Source: JAAYYY01 sp964579295 (GTDB lineage Bacteria; Chloroflexota; Anaerolineae; Promineifilales; Promineifilaceae). From it: a DNA stretch of 64,000 bases. The DNA lies in assembly GCA_964579295.1 (NCBI GenBank), contig CAZOGK010000004.1:92086-156085 (forward strand), in the 5' to 3' direction. How positions within the stretch are numbered: position 1 is the stretch's first letter; each line of letters begins with the position of its first letter. Of this stretch, positions 1 to 7,119 are shown piece by piece. The notes beneath the pieces were generated by a model. The model did not search any database. It had not been told where the DNA came from and saw only the letters and a program-made list of their open reading frames with translations. The translations under genes and the position numbers were made by a program.

Positions 1-1
1 T

Positions 2-364
2 GAAGCGCGTAACGGCGCCGAGCGCACCCGGACCAGCCGTCTCTACATGCCGCGCGTCGACATCTTCGAGCAGGACGACGAGACGGTGCTGGTCGCCGAC
101 ATGCCCGGCGTGGACGAGCAGTCGGTGGACATCACCCTGGAAAAGAACATTCTGACCATCAAGGGCTACGCCGCCGACCCCATGCCTGGCTACGGCCTGG
201 CCTACAGCGAATATGGCATCGGCGATTACGAGCGCACCTTTGCCCTTTCCGACGAAGTAGATCGCAATCAGATCCAGGCGTCGATGAAAGACGGCGTGCT
301 GCGGCTGATTCTGCCCAAGGCCGAGGAGGCGCGCACGCGCAAGATAGAGGTCAGCACCGGCTGA
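2..364 (+). CDS. Small heat-shock protein Hsp20, 5' end outside window
   Basis: An ATP-independent holdase chaperone of the alpha-crystallin/Hsp20 family, cytoplasmic, that binds unfolding proteins. The frame is open from base 2, before the first ATG at base 47, and the upstream residues (ERTRTSRLYMPRVDI) read like the normal linker into the alpha-crystallin domain, so the gene is cut by the window edge and the ATG at 47 is not its start. About 120 residues are visible. The domain shows the 'VADMPGVDEQSVDI' strand pair and ends in the usual 'GVLRLILPKAEEARTRKIEV'-type strand and tail. A second Hsp20 follows 67 bases downstream on the same strand, so the two form a small chaperone pair. Confidence 0.93.
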   Translation, partial: EARNGAERTRTSRLYMPRVDIFEQDDETVLVADMPGVDEQSVDITLEKNILTIKGYAADPMPGYGLAYSEYGIGDYERTFALSDEVDRNQIQASMKDGVLRLILPKAEEARTRKIEVSTG

Positions 365-431
365 CCCGCCGCCTGACCGGCGCCCCCTGAATCTGTTTGC
401 GTTGACAAAATCGACAAGGAGGTGAAACACG

Positions 432-953
432 ATGCGAGTCAGCGATCTGGTACCCTGGCGCGGGCGCGGAGAGCTGCCCGCCCGTCGCGATGACCCATTT
501 ACTAGCATGCGCCTTGAGATGAACCGCCTGTTTGACGATTTCTTCCGAGGTCTGGAACCCGCCGGCAATGGCGAGCGCGCCGGCCTGCTGCCCTGGCGGC
601 AGAGCGGCGCGTTCTCCCCCACGGTCAACCTCGCCGAGACCGACGATGCGCTGGAGGCGACTGTCGAGCTACCGGGCATGACCGAGGACGACGTCGAGGT
701 TAGCGTTACCCGCGATGGCCTGGTCATCAGCGGCGAGAAGCGTGAGGAGCAGGCCGAGGAGGACGAGGAGCGCAGCTACTACCGCCGCGAGCGGAGCTAC
801 GGCTACTTCCGCCGCACCATCCCGCTGCCCGAGGGCGCCGTCGACCGCGACGCCTGTGAGGCGACCTTCGAAAATGGCGTGCTGACGGTGCGGCTGCCCA
901 AGCGGGCCGACGCCCAGCCCCAGGCGCGCCGTATTGAAGTGCGGCGCGGCTAA
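432..953 (+). CDS. Small heat-shock protein Hsp20
   Basis: A second Hsp20-family holdase, 173 aa. The ATG at 432 is preceded by a strong AAGGAGGTG ribosome site (417-425), which fixes the start. The first 60 residues are an N-terminal arm (RLEMNRLFDDFFRGLEP), followed by the alpha-crystallin domain from about residue 65 ('FSPTVNLAETDDALEATVEL', 'LPGMTEDDVEVSV') and the closing 'GVLTVRLPK' strand with a basic tail. An acidic stretch (EEQAEEDEERS) sits in the loop before the 'SYGYFRRTIPLPEG' strand. Its arm and loop differ clearly from the upstream Hsp20, so this is a divergent paralogue, perhaps giving a mixed oligomer (inference). A strong terminator follows. Confidence 0.95.
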   Translation: MRVSDLVPWRGRGELPARRDDPFTSMRLEMNRLFDDFFRGLEPAGNGERAGLLPWRQSGAFSPTVNLAETDDALEATVELPGMTEDDVEVSVTRDGLVISGEKREEQAEEDEERSYYRRERSYGYFRRTIPLPEGAVDRDACEATFENGVLTVRLPKRADAQPQARRIEVRRG

Positions 954-979
954 TAGCGCGCCCTTTTCCTAAGAAAGCG

Positions 980-1012
980 AAGAGCCGGCGGCATGGCCCG
1001 CCGGCTCTTTCT
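980..1012 (+). terminator. Rho-independent terminator after the Hsp20 pair
   Basis: A perfect 12-base stem (980-991 with 998-1009), a 6-base loop and a T-rich 3' side (CTCTTTCTG). It lies 27 bases after the second hsp20 stop. Confidence 0.9.
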
Positions 1013-1055
1013 GTTGTGTACCATTGCTAGACAACGAGGCAACAGACCGCAATGG

Positions 1056-1120
1056 CGCCGCAGCGACTGAGGCCGCAACGACCAGCGGCGCCGTTGTCGT
1101 ATTGACTTCAGTCGTTCGCC
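1056..1120. repeat. Dispersed structured palindromic repeat, copy 1
   Basis: A 65-base element that aligns without gaps to 46041-46105. Both copies carry outer inverted arms (CGACTGA... / ...TTCAGTCG), an inner arm pair (ACGAC 1078-1082 with GTCGT 1096-1100) and a palindromic centre (1086-1093). Two base pairs differ between the copies in a compensatory way, so the fold is conserved. The element lies between the hsp20 terminator and the 3' end of a convergent gene. Confidence 0.7.
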
Positions 1121-1154
1121 TGGGCAAAAGGTTCGTTGATTCTGGCGGCGATTG

Positions 1155-1712
1155 TCAGCGCATCACAGCATAGACGGCCAGCGGCCGCGGCTGTTCGGGG
1201 AGGTCGACCATGCCCAGGTCGTGCACGTAAAAACCATTCCCTTCCGGCAGGGCGCGCACCATCTCCTCGCTAACAAAGAGAGCGGGGAAGGGCGCCTGCT
1301 GGTTGAGGACGCTGAGGTTGGCCGCCTCCAGCACGCCCGCCTCCAGCAGGTTGGTGGGTTGCGCCATGCCCGTATGCAGGCCAATGCCAATGCGGTAGGT
1401 AGGGCGCTTTGCGCTCTCGTCTTCCTGGCACAGCCGGTCCAGGCGCGCGCGCAGCGTCAGCGCCGCGCGCAGGGCCAGGCGGGTCGGCTGCGCTGGAAAC
1501 AGGGTGAGCATCCGGTTCTCCCCAAGCTCGGCGGTGACCCCGCCAAAGGCGCTGCCCACCTGGCGAATGATGCGCCGGAACTGGGCAAGCTGGGCCGGTC
1601 TCGCCGGCTCTTCCGGCAACTTGCTGAACTGGATGACGAGGGCCGTTACCGAGCTGGCTTCCCCCGGCAAGGACGCTAACATGGTCTCCGATACCTGCAA
1701 CGGATTAGGCAA
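1155..1712 (-). CDS. Degenerate class III nucleotide cyclase-fold protein
   Basis: A stand-alone adenylate/guanylate cyclase homology domain of about 185 aa with no membrane or sensor part. The fold is seen in the opening strand (VTALVIQFSK), the central helix with 'GENRMLTLFPAQPTRLALRAAL', and 'YRIGIGLHTG' leading to 'LEAGVLEAANL'. The two metal-binding aspartates of active cyclases are missing: the first strand has VIQFSK instead of a D-x-x-x-F/T motif, and 'GENRMLTLFP' replaces 'GDxxMAVF'. It is therefore probably a non-catalytic binding or regulatory domain (inference). An ATG exists at 1745, but an AGGAGG site at 1721-1726 lies inside that extension, 8 bases before TTG 1712, so I chose the TTG. 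It is the last gene of the minus-strand mtnA-sugar group. Confidence 0.7.
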   Translation of the reverse strand: MPNPLQVSETMLASLPGEASSVTALVIQFSKLPEEPARPAQLAQFRRIIRQVGSAFGGVTAELGENRMLTLFPAQPTRLALRAALTLRARLDRLCQEDESAKRPTYRIGIGLHTGMAQPTNLLEAGVLEAANLSVLNQQAPFPALFVSEEMVRALPEGNGFYVHDLGMVDLPEQPRPLAVYAVMR

Positions 1713-1807
1713 GCCCTGAACCTCCTTGCACTCATCAGACTCCATAGCTGCATTCTAAAGAACGGCGCCGCCGGTAGCAATGGTTCTTTTGGGGGAAGGG
1801 CCGCCGC

Positions 1808-2698
1808 TCAGCCGGCGCCGGCCAGGAGACGCTCCAATCCTTCTTCCAGGGGAACAGCCGCCTGCCAGCCGAGCGCGGCTCGGCCCAGCGACGGATCGGC
1901 GATTTGCGATAGGCTCTCGCCCGGCCGGTCCGGGCGCGCCCCGCGCAGCGGGCGCCCGCCGCCGTTCGCCAGCGCGTAGATGCGGTCCACCACGTCGCCT
2001 ACGCTTGTTCCCCGCCCCGTGCCCAGCTCCACCGTCGCCCCCGGCGCCAGCGGCCTGGCAATCAGCGCCAGCAGCCCGGCCACCACGTCGTCCACGTAGA
2101 TCCAGTCGCGCACCTGGCGTCCACTGGTCATGGCAAAATCGGCGCCGGCGCGCGCCGCGGCCAGCGCCGCCGGCACCAGCGCGTGCGCCGGCTGCCCCGG
2201 CCCATAAGCCTGGTAAACCATTGCCCCGGCAATGGGCCAGCCGCGCGTGCGCACATACATGCGGCAGAACTGCCACACGGCGGCCTTGCTGGCCGCGTAA
2301 TGGTTCTGTGCGTCACGCTCGCCCGGCGTGCGGGCGACGATAATCTGCGCCGGCGCGGCCTGCTCACAGCAGGCGTGCAGCAGGTTCAGCGTGCCGCTGA
2401 CGTTGTGCGCGATGGCCGTCTCCACCGGCAAAAAGGGGTCGGTGACCCCGGCGGCGGCCAGGTGGACGACCATCTCCGGCGCCGCTTCCTGCACGGCGTC
2501 ACAGGCTGCCTGGCCGTCGCGCAGGTCGGCATAGACGATGCCCAGGCGCGGCGCCAGCCCCGCCAGCGGCGCGGGCAGGGAGCGACCCTGCCGGTATGCT
2601 TCGCGCAGCAGCAGCGTCACCGCGTATCCCTGCTCTACGGCCGCCGCGGCCAGGCGGCGGCCCACAAATCCTGTTGCTCCGGTAATCAGCAGCCGCAT
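1808..2698 (-). CDS. NAD-dependent SDR epimerase/dehydratase (nucleotide-sugar)
   Basis: An extended short-chain dehydrogenase, 296 aa, acting on nucleotide-sugars. It has the N-terminal Rossmann motif GATGFVGRR (residues 7-15), the catalytic Y-x3-K in 'NHYAASKAA' and a substrate-region 'VRDWIYVDDVVAGL'. Its ATG directly abuts the TAG of the glucose-1-phosphate cytidylyltransferase gene, so the two are co-translated and the substrate is probably a CDP-hexose. In known pathways such enzymes act as CDP-glucose 4,6-dehydratase, CDP-paratose/abequose synthase or 2-epimerase. Sequence alone does not separate these. No second CDP-sugar dehydratase is nearby, so this enzyme or one elsewhere must do that step. 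Confidence 0.85.
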   Translation of the reverse strand: MRLLITGATGFVGRRLAAAAVEQGYAVTLLLREAYRQGRSLPAPLAGLAPRLGIVYADLRDGQAACDAVQEAAPEMVVHLAAAGVTDPFLPVETAIAHNVSGTLNLLHACCEQAAPAQIIVARTPGERDAQNHYAASKAAVWQFCRMYVRTRGWPIAGAMVYQAYGPGQPAHALVPAALAAARAGADFAMTSGRQVRDWIYVDDVVAGLLALIARPLAPGATVELGTGRGTSVGDVVDRIYALANGGGRPLRGARPDRPGESLSQIADPSLGRAALGWQAAVPLEEGLERLLAGAG

Positions 2699-3496
2699 CT
2701 ACCACACTTTCCAGGGAGCGCTCTCCTGCCACATCTCTTCCAGCACCAGCGTGTCCTTCAGCGTATCCATCGAGCGCCAGAAGCCCGGGTGACGATAGCG
2801 CATAAGCTGCCCCTGCGCCGCCAGCTCCGGCAATATCTGCCGTTCCAGATGCACGTCGGCGTCGTTGCCGATGCGCGACAGCACCTCGCGCTCGAAGAGC
2901 ATGAAGCCGGCGTTGATCCAGTAGGGCAGGTCCGGCTTTTGTTGGTAGGCGGTCACCTGGTCGTCGTCGCCTGCTTCGAGGATGCCATACTGGAAGGGCA
3001 CGCGCACGCTGGTGATAGTGGCCAGCCGCCCATGCGCCAGATGAAAGTTGAGCAGGGCCTCGATGTCCACGTTGCCGACGCCATCCCCATAGGTAACGAA
3101 AAAGCGCTCGCCGCCCAGGTAGGCGGCGAGGCGCAGCAGCCGGCTCGCCTTTTCCGTGTGCAGCCCCGTATCGGCCAGCGTCACCTGCCAGCGCGGGTGG
3201 TCGGCGACGCCGTGATATTGCATCGCCAGCTGCGGGTCGCGATGGATGGGGCCGCCGAGCTGCATCGTCACGTCGCGGGCCATCGCCTCGTAATTGACAA
3301 AGTAGCGCTTGATTTCTTCGGCGCCGGAGCCCAGCGCCAGGACAAAGCGGTTATAGCCAAAGGCGGAGTAGATGCGCATGACGTGCCAGATAATGGGCCG
3401 CCCGCCAATCTCTACCAGCTCTTTCTTGGTGAGGGTGCCGCCGCGCATGCGCGTTCCCTCCCCCCCACAAAGGATGACGACGGGAATATCGCTCAT
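2699..3496 (-). CDS. rfbF: Glucose-1-phosphate cytidylyltransferase
   Basis: Makes CDP-glucose from CTP and glucose-1-phosphate, the entry to CDP-dideoxysugars for surface glycans. The length (265 aa) is normal. The sequence follows RfbF closely throughout: 'ILCGGEGTRM' nucleotide loop, 'VEIGGRPIIWHVMRIYS', 'NYEAMARDVTMQL', 'VTLADTG', 'FFVTYGDGVGNVDI' and the C-terminal 'HPGFWRSMDTLKD' ending in APWKVW. One oddity is that the usual K-P-K-P segment after the nucleotide loop reads T-K-K-E. The gene starts 21 bases after mtnA and ends exactly where the epimerase begins. Confidence 0.93.
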   Translation of the reverse strand: MSDIPVVILCGGEGTRMRGGTLTKKELVEIGGRPIIWHVMRIYSAFGYNRFVLALGSGAEEIKRYFVNYEAMARDVTMQLGGPIHRDPQLAMQYHGVADHPRWQVTLADTGLHTEKASRLLRLAAYLGGERFFVTYGDGVGNVDIEALLNFHLAHGRLATITSVRVPFQYGILEAGDDDQVTAYQQKPDLPYWINAGFMLFEREVLSRIGNDADVHLERQILPELAAQGQLMRYRHPGFWRSMDTLKDTLVLEEMWQESAPWKVW

Positions 3497-3517
3497 TTGC
3501 TCTGGTCTCGCCCGGCC

Positions 3518-4570
3518 CTACTCGCCCTGCGCCTTCGTCACGGCTTCACGCAGATGCTTGACGAACGGCGGGTAGACGATGCCCACTTCGGTTACGATGC
3601 CCGTCACATAGCGGTGGGGCGTCACGTCGAAGGCCGGGTTGCGCGCCGTGCTACCCTCCGGCGCAATGCGCTGCCCGGCCACGCAAAGCACTTCATCCGG
3701 CGGCCGCTCCTCGATGGGAATCAGGTCGCCATGTTCCAGCGCCAGGTCCACCGTGCTCGTAGGCACCACCGGGTAGAAGGGGACGCCGTTTTCTTTGGCG
3801 ACCACGGCCAGCTTATAGGTGCCGATCTTGTTGGCGACGTCGCCATTGGCCGCCGTGCGATCCGAGCCGACGAGTACCAGGTCCACCTGGCCGGTGCGCA
3901 TAAAATGGCCGGCGGCGTTGTCGGCAATGATGTCGTGGCTGATGCCGCGCTGCTGCAGCTCCCAGGCGGTGAGTAGCGCTCCCTGCAGCCGCGGCCGCGT
4001 CTCGTCCACCAGCACGTGGATATTCTTGCCCTGCTCGTGCGCGGCGAAAATCACGCCCAGCGCCGTCCCCCAATCAACCGTAGCCAGCGCCCCGGTGTTA
4101 CAGTGGTGCAAAATGGTGTCGCCGTCCTCTACCAGCTCGGCGCCGTGGTAGCCCATGCGCCGGTTTAGCTCCACGTCCGCGTCGGCAATCTCCTGCGCCA
4201 GCGCCAGCAGGGCGGCGCGCATCGCGTCCGCGCCCTGGCCGCGCGTCGCCTCGGCGCGCTTGAGCTGGCGCGCCACCGCCCAGGCCAGGTTGACGGCGGT
4301 GGGGCGCGCCGCGTTCAGCGTCGCCGCCGCCTCTTCCAGGTCGGCCAGCAGCCCGGCTTCGTCCGCTGCGCTGCTCTCGCGCGCCGCCAGCGCCATGCCA
4401 AACGCAGCGGCCGCGCCAATGGCCGGCGCGCCGCGCACGTACATCTCGGTAATCGCCCGCGCCACCTCGCGGTAGTCGTCGAAGCTGACCAGCTCAAAGT
4501 GGGCCGGTAGCAGCCGCTGGTCAATCATCTCGACGCGGTTCCTGTCGTAGTCCCAGGATACGGTTCGCAT
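3518..4570 (-). CDS. mtnA: S-methyl-5-thioribose-1-phosphate isomerase
   Basis: Isomerises 5-methylthioribose-1-phosphate to the ribulose form in the methionine salvage pathway. About 350 aa, full length. Family signatures include 'MYVRGAPAIGAAAAFG', the catalytic cysteine in 'HHCNTGALATVDWG', and 'VGSDRTAANGDVANKIGTY' with the catalytic aspartate, then 'PFYPVVPTSTVD' and 'NPAFDVTPHRYVTGIVTEVG'. The frame runs further upstream, but the ATG at 4570 is preceded by a perfect AGGAGGAG site (4573-4580), which sets the start. A candidate minus-strand -10 (TATGAT, 4628-4633) lies upstream. No other methionine salvage gene is in the window, and the gene instead leads a sugar-nucleotide operon. Confidence 0.96.
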   Translation of the reverse strand: MRTVSWDYDRNRVEMIDQRLLPAHFELVSFDDYREVARAITEMYVRGAPAIGAAAAFGMALAARESSAADEAGLLADLEEAAATLNAARPTAVNLAWAVARQLKRAEATRGQGADAMRAALLALAQEIADADVELNRRMGYHGAELVEDGDTILHHCNTGALATVDWGTALGVIFAAHEQGKNIHVLVDETRPRLQGALLTAWELQQRGISHDIIADNAAGHFMRTGQVDLVLVGSDRTAANGDVANKIGTYKLAVVAKENGVPFYPVVPTSTVDLALEHGDLIPIEERPPDEVLCVAGQRIAPEGSTARNPAFDVTPHRYVTGIVTEVGIVYPPFVKHLREAVTKAQGE

Positions 4571-4744
4571 TACTCCTCCTCGGGTGCTGCTCGCGGCGTC
4601 CTCGTGAGCAGGCGCCGCCGGACGGGGATCATAGCACAGCCCGGAGGCCGTAGCCACCACTGGCCGATAGCGAACCGTAGGAGTCCGGCATGCCAGACTC
4701 GCACCGCCGGCGTGTCCCGTAGGTGTAAGTTCCTCGGCTTGCAG

Positions 4745-4750
4745 TACAAT
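4745..4750 (+). promoter_or_regulatory. Candidate -10 box for yvcK
   Basis: TACAAT, 34 bases before the yvcK ATG. No convincing -35 box is seen. Confidence 0.45.
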
Positions 4751-4784
4751 AAGCGTCCTGACGCCAACTGCGGGGGAAAGATTG

Positions 4785-6128
4785 ATGGGAAGACAACGCT
4801 CTCTTCTGGCAACGGCAAAACATTGGCTGACGCCGGGCATCGGCATAAAGCGATGGCTGCTCGTGCTGGCCGTGGGCGCGAATCTGACCGGCCTCGGCCT
4901 CATCTACGTCCTGCTCGCCTTCTACCGGCAGGAGGTGGTGCCCGAGCCGCTCTACCGCATCCTGGTGCTGGCCTTCTTGCCCATTCCCCTACGCATTGTG
5001 CTGCCGCTCCTGCTGGGACTGGCGCTGCTCTCCGTCGGCGTCGCCCGCCTCAGCCGTAATCTGCTGGAGCCGTTCCGCCGGCCGGGCGACTCGGTGGGCG
5101 CCAGCCGCTACCGGCACGTGCGGCGCAGCCGCGGCCCGGCCTTCGTCGCCATCGGCGGCGGCACCGGCATGCCCAGCCTGCTGCGCGGCATCAAAGCCTT
5201 TACCAGCAACATCACCGCCGTGGTCACCGTGGCCGACGATGGCGGCAGCAGCGGGCGGCTGCGCCAGGAGCTGGGCCTCCCGCCACCCGGCGATTTCCGC
5301 AACAATATCGCCGCGCTGGCAGAAGACGAGGCGCTCATGACCCACGTCCTGCAATATCGCTTTGGCGGCGCCCACGCCGGTAACGGCCAGGGCGAGCTGC
5401 GCGGCCATGCGTTCGGCAACCTGCTGCTGGCGGCGCTGACGGGCGTCACCGGCAGCTTCGACGAAGGGCTGATAGCCGCCGAGCGCGTGCTGGCCGTGCA
5501 AGGTCGGGTGCTGCCCGCTACCCTCGACCAGGTCTCTCTGGTGGCCGAAGTGGCGCAGCAGGCGGGCGACGGCAGCACGAAAACCCTGCGCGTGGAAGGC
5601 GAGTCGGCCATCCCCCGCGCCGGGGGGCGCATCGAGCAAATCTACCTGGAGCCATCCACGGCCCACGCCTACCCGCCCGCCGTGCAGGCCATCCTGCAGG
5701 CCGACGCCGTCGTCCTCGGCCCCGGCAGCCTGTACACGAGCATTGTGCCCAACCTGCTCGTGCCCGGCATTGCCCAGGCCATCCGCCACACGCGCGCGCT
5801 GCGCATCTACATCTGTAACCTCGCCGTCCAGCCGGGCGAGACCGACGGCTATTCACTCTCCGACCACGTCGCCGCCATCGATCGGGTTCTGGGCGGCAAC
5901 TACCTGGACGTGGTCATCGCCAGCGACCGGCACGATCCTGCCCGCCTCTCGGCCGAAGAGAGACAGCGCACCATCCTGGTGGAGCCGCTGTGGCGCTTTA
6001 CCCGCCGCGACACGCGCCTCATCACCGCCGACCTCGCCGACGAAGCGCGCCCGTGGCGGCACGACAGCGAGAAGCTGGCCGCCATCCTGAAGAAAATCGC
6101 CGGCGACGGCGGCTGGTCTGCCTGGTAA
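4785..6128 (+). CDS. YvcK/CofD-like gluconeogenesis factor with N-terminal membrane region
   Basis: A YvcK-family protein of 447 aa. In Bacillus and mycobacteria YvcK binds UDP-GlcNAc and is needed for cell-wall homeostasis on gluconeogenic carbon. Its fold resembles the LPPG transferase CofD. Two or three hydrophobic segments (about residues 22-45 and 58-88) precede the core. The core starts with 'VAIGGGTGMPSLLRG' (about 122-135) and continues with 'VADDGGSSGRLR', 'PPPGDFRNNIAAL', 'GHAFGNLLLAAL' and 'VLGPGSLYTSIVPNLL'. A TTG at 4782 is also possible, but the GGGGGAAAG site is better placed for ATG 4785. The MazG and phosphoesterase genes follow in the same direction. Confidence 0.92.
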   Translation: MGRQRSLLATAKHWLTPGIGIKRWLLVLAVGANLTGLGLIYVLLAFYRQEVVPEPLYRILVLAFLPIPLRIVLPLLLGLALLSVGVARLSRNLLEPFRRPGDSVGASRYRHVRRSRGPAFVAIGGGTGMPSLLRGIKAFTSNITAVVTVADDGGSSGRLRQELGLPPPGDFRNNIAALAEDEALMTHVLQYRFGGAHAGNGQGELRGHAFGNLLLAALTGVTGSFDEGLIAAERVLAVQGRVLPATLDQVSLVAEVAQQAGDGSTKTLRVEGESAIPRAGGRIEQIYLEPSTAHAYPPAVQAILQADAVVLGPGSLYTSIVPNLLVPGIAQAIRHTRALRIYICNLAVQPGETDGYSLSDHVAAIDRVLGGNYLDVVIASDRHDPARLSAEERQRTILVEPLWRFTRRDTRLITADLADEARPWRHDSEKLAAILKKIAGDGGWSAW

Positions 6129-6157
6129 CCGCCACGCGCCTGAAACGGTTGACAGCG

Positions 6158-6463
6158 ATGGAACTCAAAGAGCTTGAAGCCCGCATGCATGAATTCGTCG
6201 CCAGCAAAGGCTGGTACGAGCCCGGCTCGCCCAAAGAGCAGAGCCAGCGCAACCTCGCCATTTCGCTGGCTCTGGAGGCTGGCGAGGTGTTGGAACATTT
6301 CCAATGGCGGGAAGAAAGCAGCGACCGGGAGGCGCTGGCCGGCGAGCTGGCCGACGTCGCCCTCTACCTGCTGCAGCTTGCCAGCATCAGCGGCATCGAC
6401 CTGGAGCAGGCGATTCTCGACAAGCTGGCCGAGAACCGCGACAGGGATTGGCCGCAGCCGTGA
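6158..6463 (+). CDS. MazG-like nucleotide pyrophosphohydrolase
   Basis: A small all-alpha NTP pyrophosphohydrolase of the MazG/iMazG type, 101 aa, expected to cleave NTPs or dNTPs (often non-canonical ones) to NMP and PPi as house-cleaning. The metal-binding acidic pairs are present: E40-x2-E43 (LALEAGEVLEHF) and E63-x2-D66 (GELADVALYLLQLA). Single-domain members of this length usually act as dimers or tetramers. The frame is open further upstream inside yvcK, but the ATG at 6158 begins the recognisable first helix. The stop TGA overlaps the GTG of the next gene (GTGA), so the two are translationally coupled. Confidence 0.9.
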   Translation: MELKELEARMHEFVASKGWYEPGSPKEQSQRNLAISLALEAGEVLEHFQWREESSDREALAGELADVALYLLQLASISGIDLEQAILDKLAENRDRDWPQP

Positions 6464-7119
6464 ACATTCTCGCCGTGAGCGACCAGGTTCTGCCCCATCT
6501 CTACAGCAGTAGCGTACACCAGACTTACCCCCGGCTTGACCTCATCGTCGGCTGCGGCGACCTGCCCTTCTACTATCTGGACTTCCTCGTTTCGGCTCTG
6601 GACACGCCGCTGGTTTACGTGCGCGGTAACCACGACACGTCGCCCCAGTACACCGCCGACGGCCGCGTGCTCACCCGCGTGGACGGCGGCATCGACGTGC
6701 ATGGCCGCGTCGTCACCGTCAAGGGGCTGCGCATCGCTGGCCTGGAAGGCTCCATGCGCTACCGGCCCAATGCGCCGCTGATGTACACCGAAGGGGAGAT
6801 GCGCTACGAGGTCGCCCGGCTCGCGCCGCAGCTCCTCTGGAACCGGCTGCGCCACGGCCGGGCGCTGGACATTCTCGTTACACACTCGCCCCCATTCGAC
6901 ATCCACGACCGCCCCGACCGCGCGCATACCGGCTTTCGCATCTTCCACAACGTCATGCGCTGGTTCCGGCCGCGCTACCTGCTGCACGGCCACGTGCACG
7001 TCTACCGCTCTGACCAGCCGCGCGTCACCATGTTTGCCGAGACGATGATCATCAACGTCTATCCCTACCGCCTGCTCGACCTGCAACGCCCGCCGCTCGT
7101 CGACAACCGCTATCGCTAG
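6460..7119 (+). CDS. Calcineurin-like metallophosphoesterase
   Basis: A cytoplasmic binuclear metallophosphoesterase of 219 aa. All metal-site motifs are visible: D8 ('ILAVSDQV'), 'GCGDLP' (D34), 'RGNHD' (56-60), 'LVTHSPP' and 'LHGHVHVY'. The start is GTG 6460, overlapping the mazG stop. An ATG-initiated alternative is absent at the right place, and the motif I D-x-H is reduced to S-D-Q here. The substrate is not predictable. Coupling to a MazG-type enzyme suggests a phosphoesterase acting on small nucleotides, but that is inference. The 3' end meets the convergent protease gene, whose stop overlaps by 4 bases. Confidence 0.9.
   Translation: MNILAVSDQVLPHLYSSSVHQTYPRLDLIVGCGDLPFYYLDFLVSALDTPLVYVRGNHDTSPQYTADGRVLTRVDGGIDVHGRVVTVKGLRIAGLEGSMRYRPNAPLMYTEGEMRYEVARLAPQLLWNRLRHGRALDILVTHSPPFDIHDRPDRAHTGFRIFHNVMRWFRPRYLLHGHVHVYRSDQPRVTMFAETMIINVYPYRLLDLQRPPLVDNRYR

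Noticed and set aside
402..407. TTGACA before the second hsp20
   Set aside because: No -10 box at 15-19 bases downstream, where the ribosome site already begins.
4570..4903. N-terminal extension of mtnA
   Set aside because: The extra 110 codons are unlike MtnA, and AGGAGGAG stands directly before ATG 4570.
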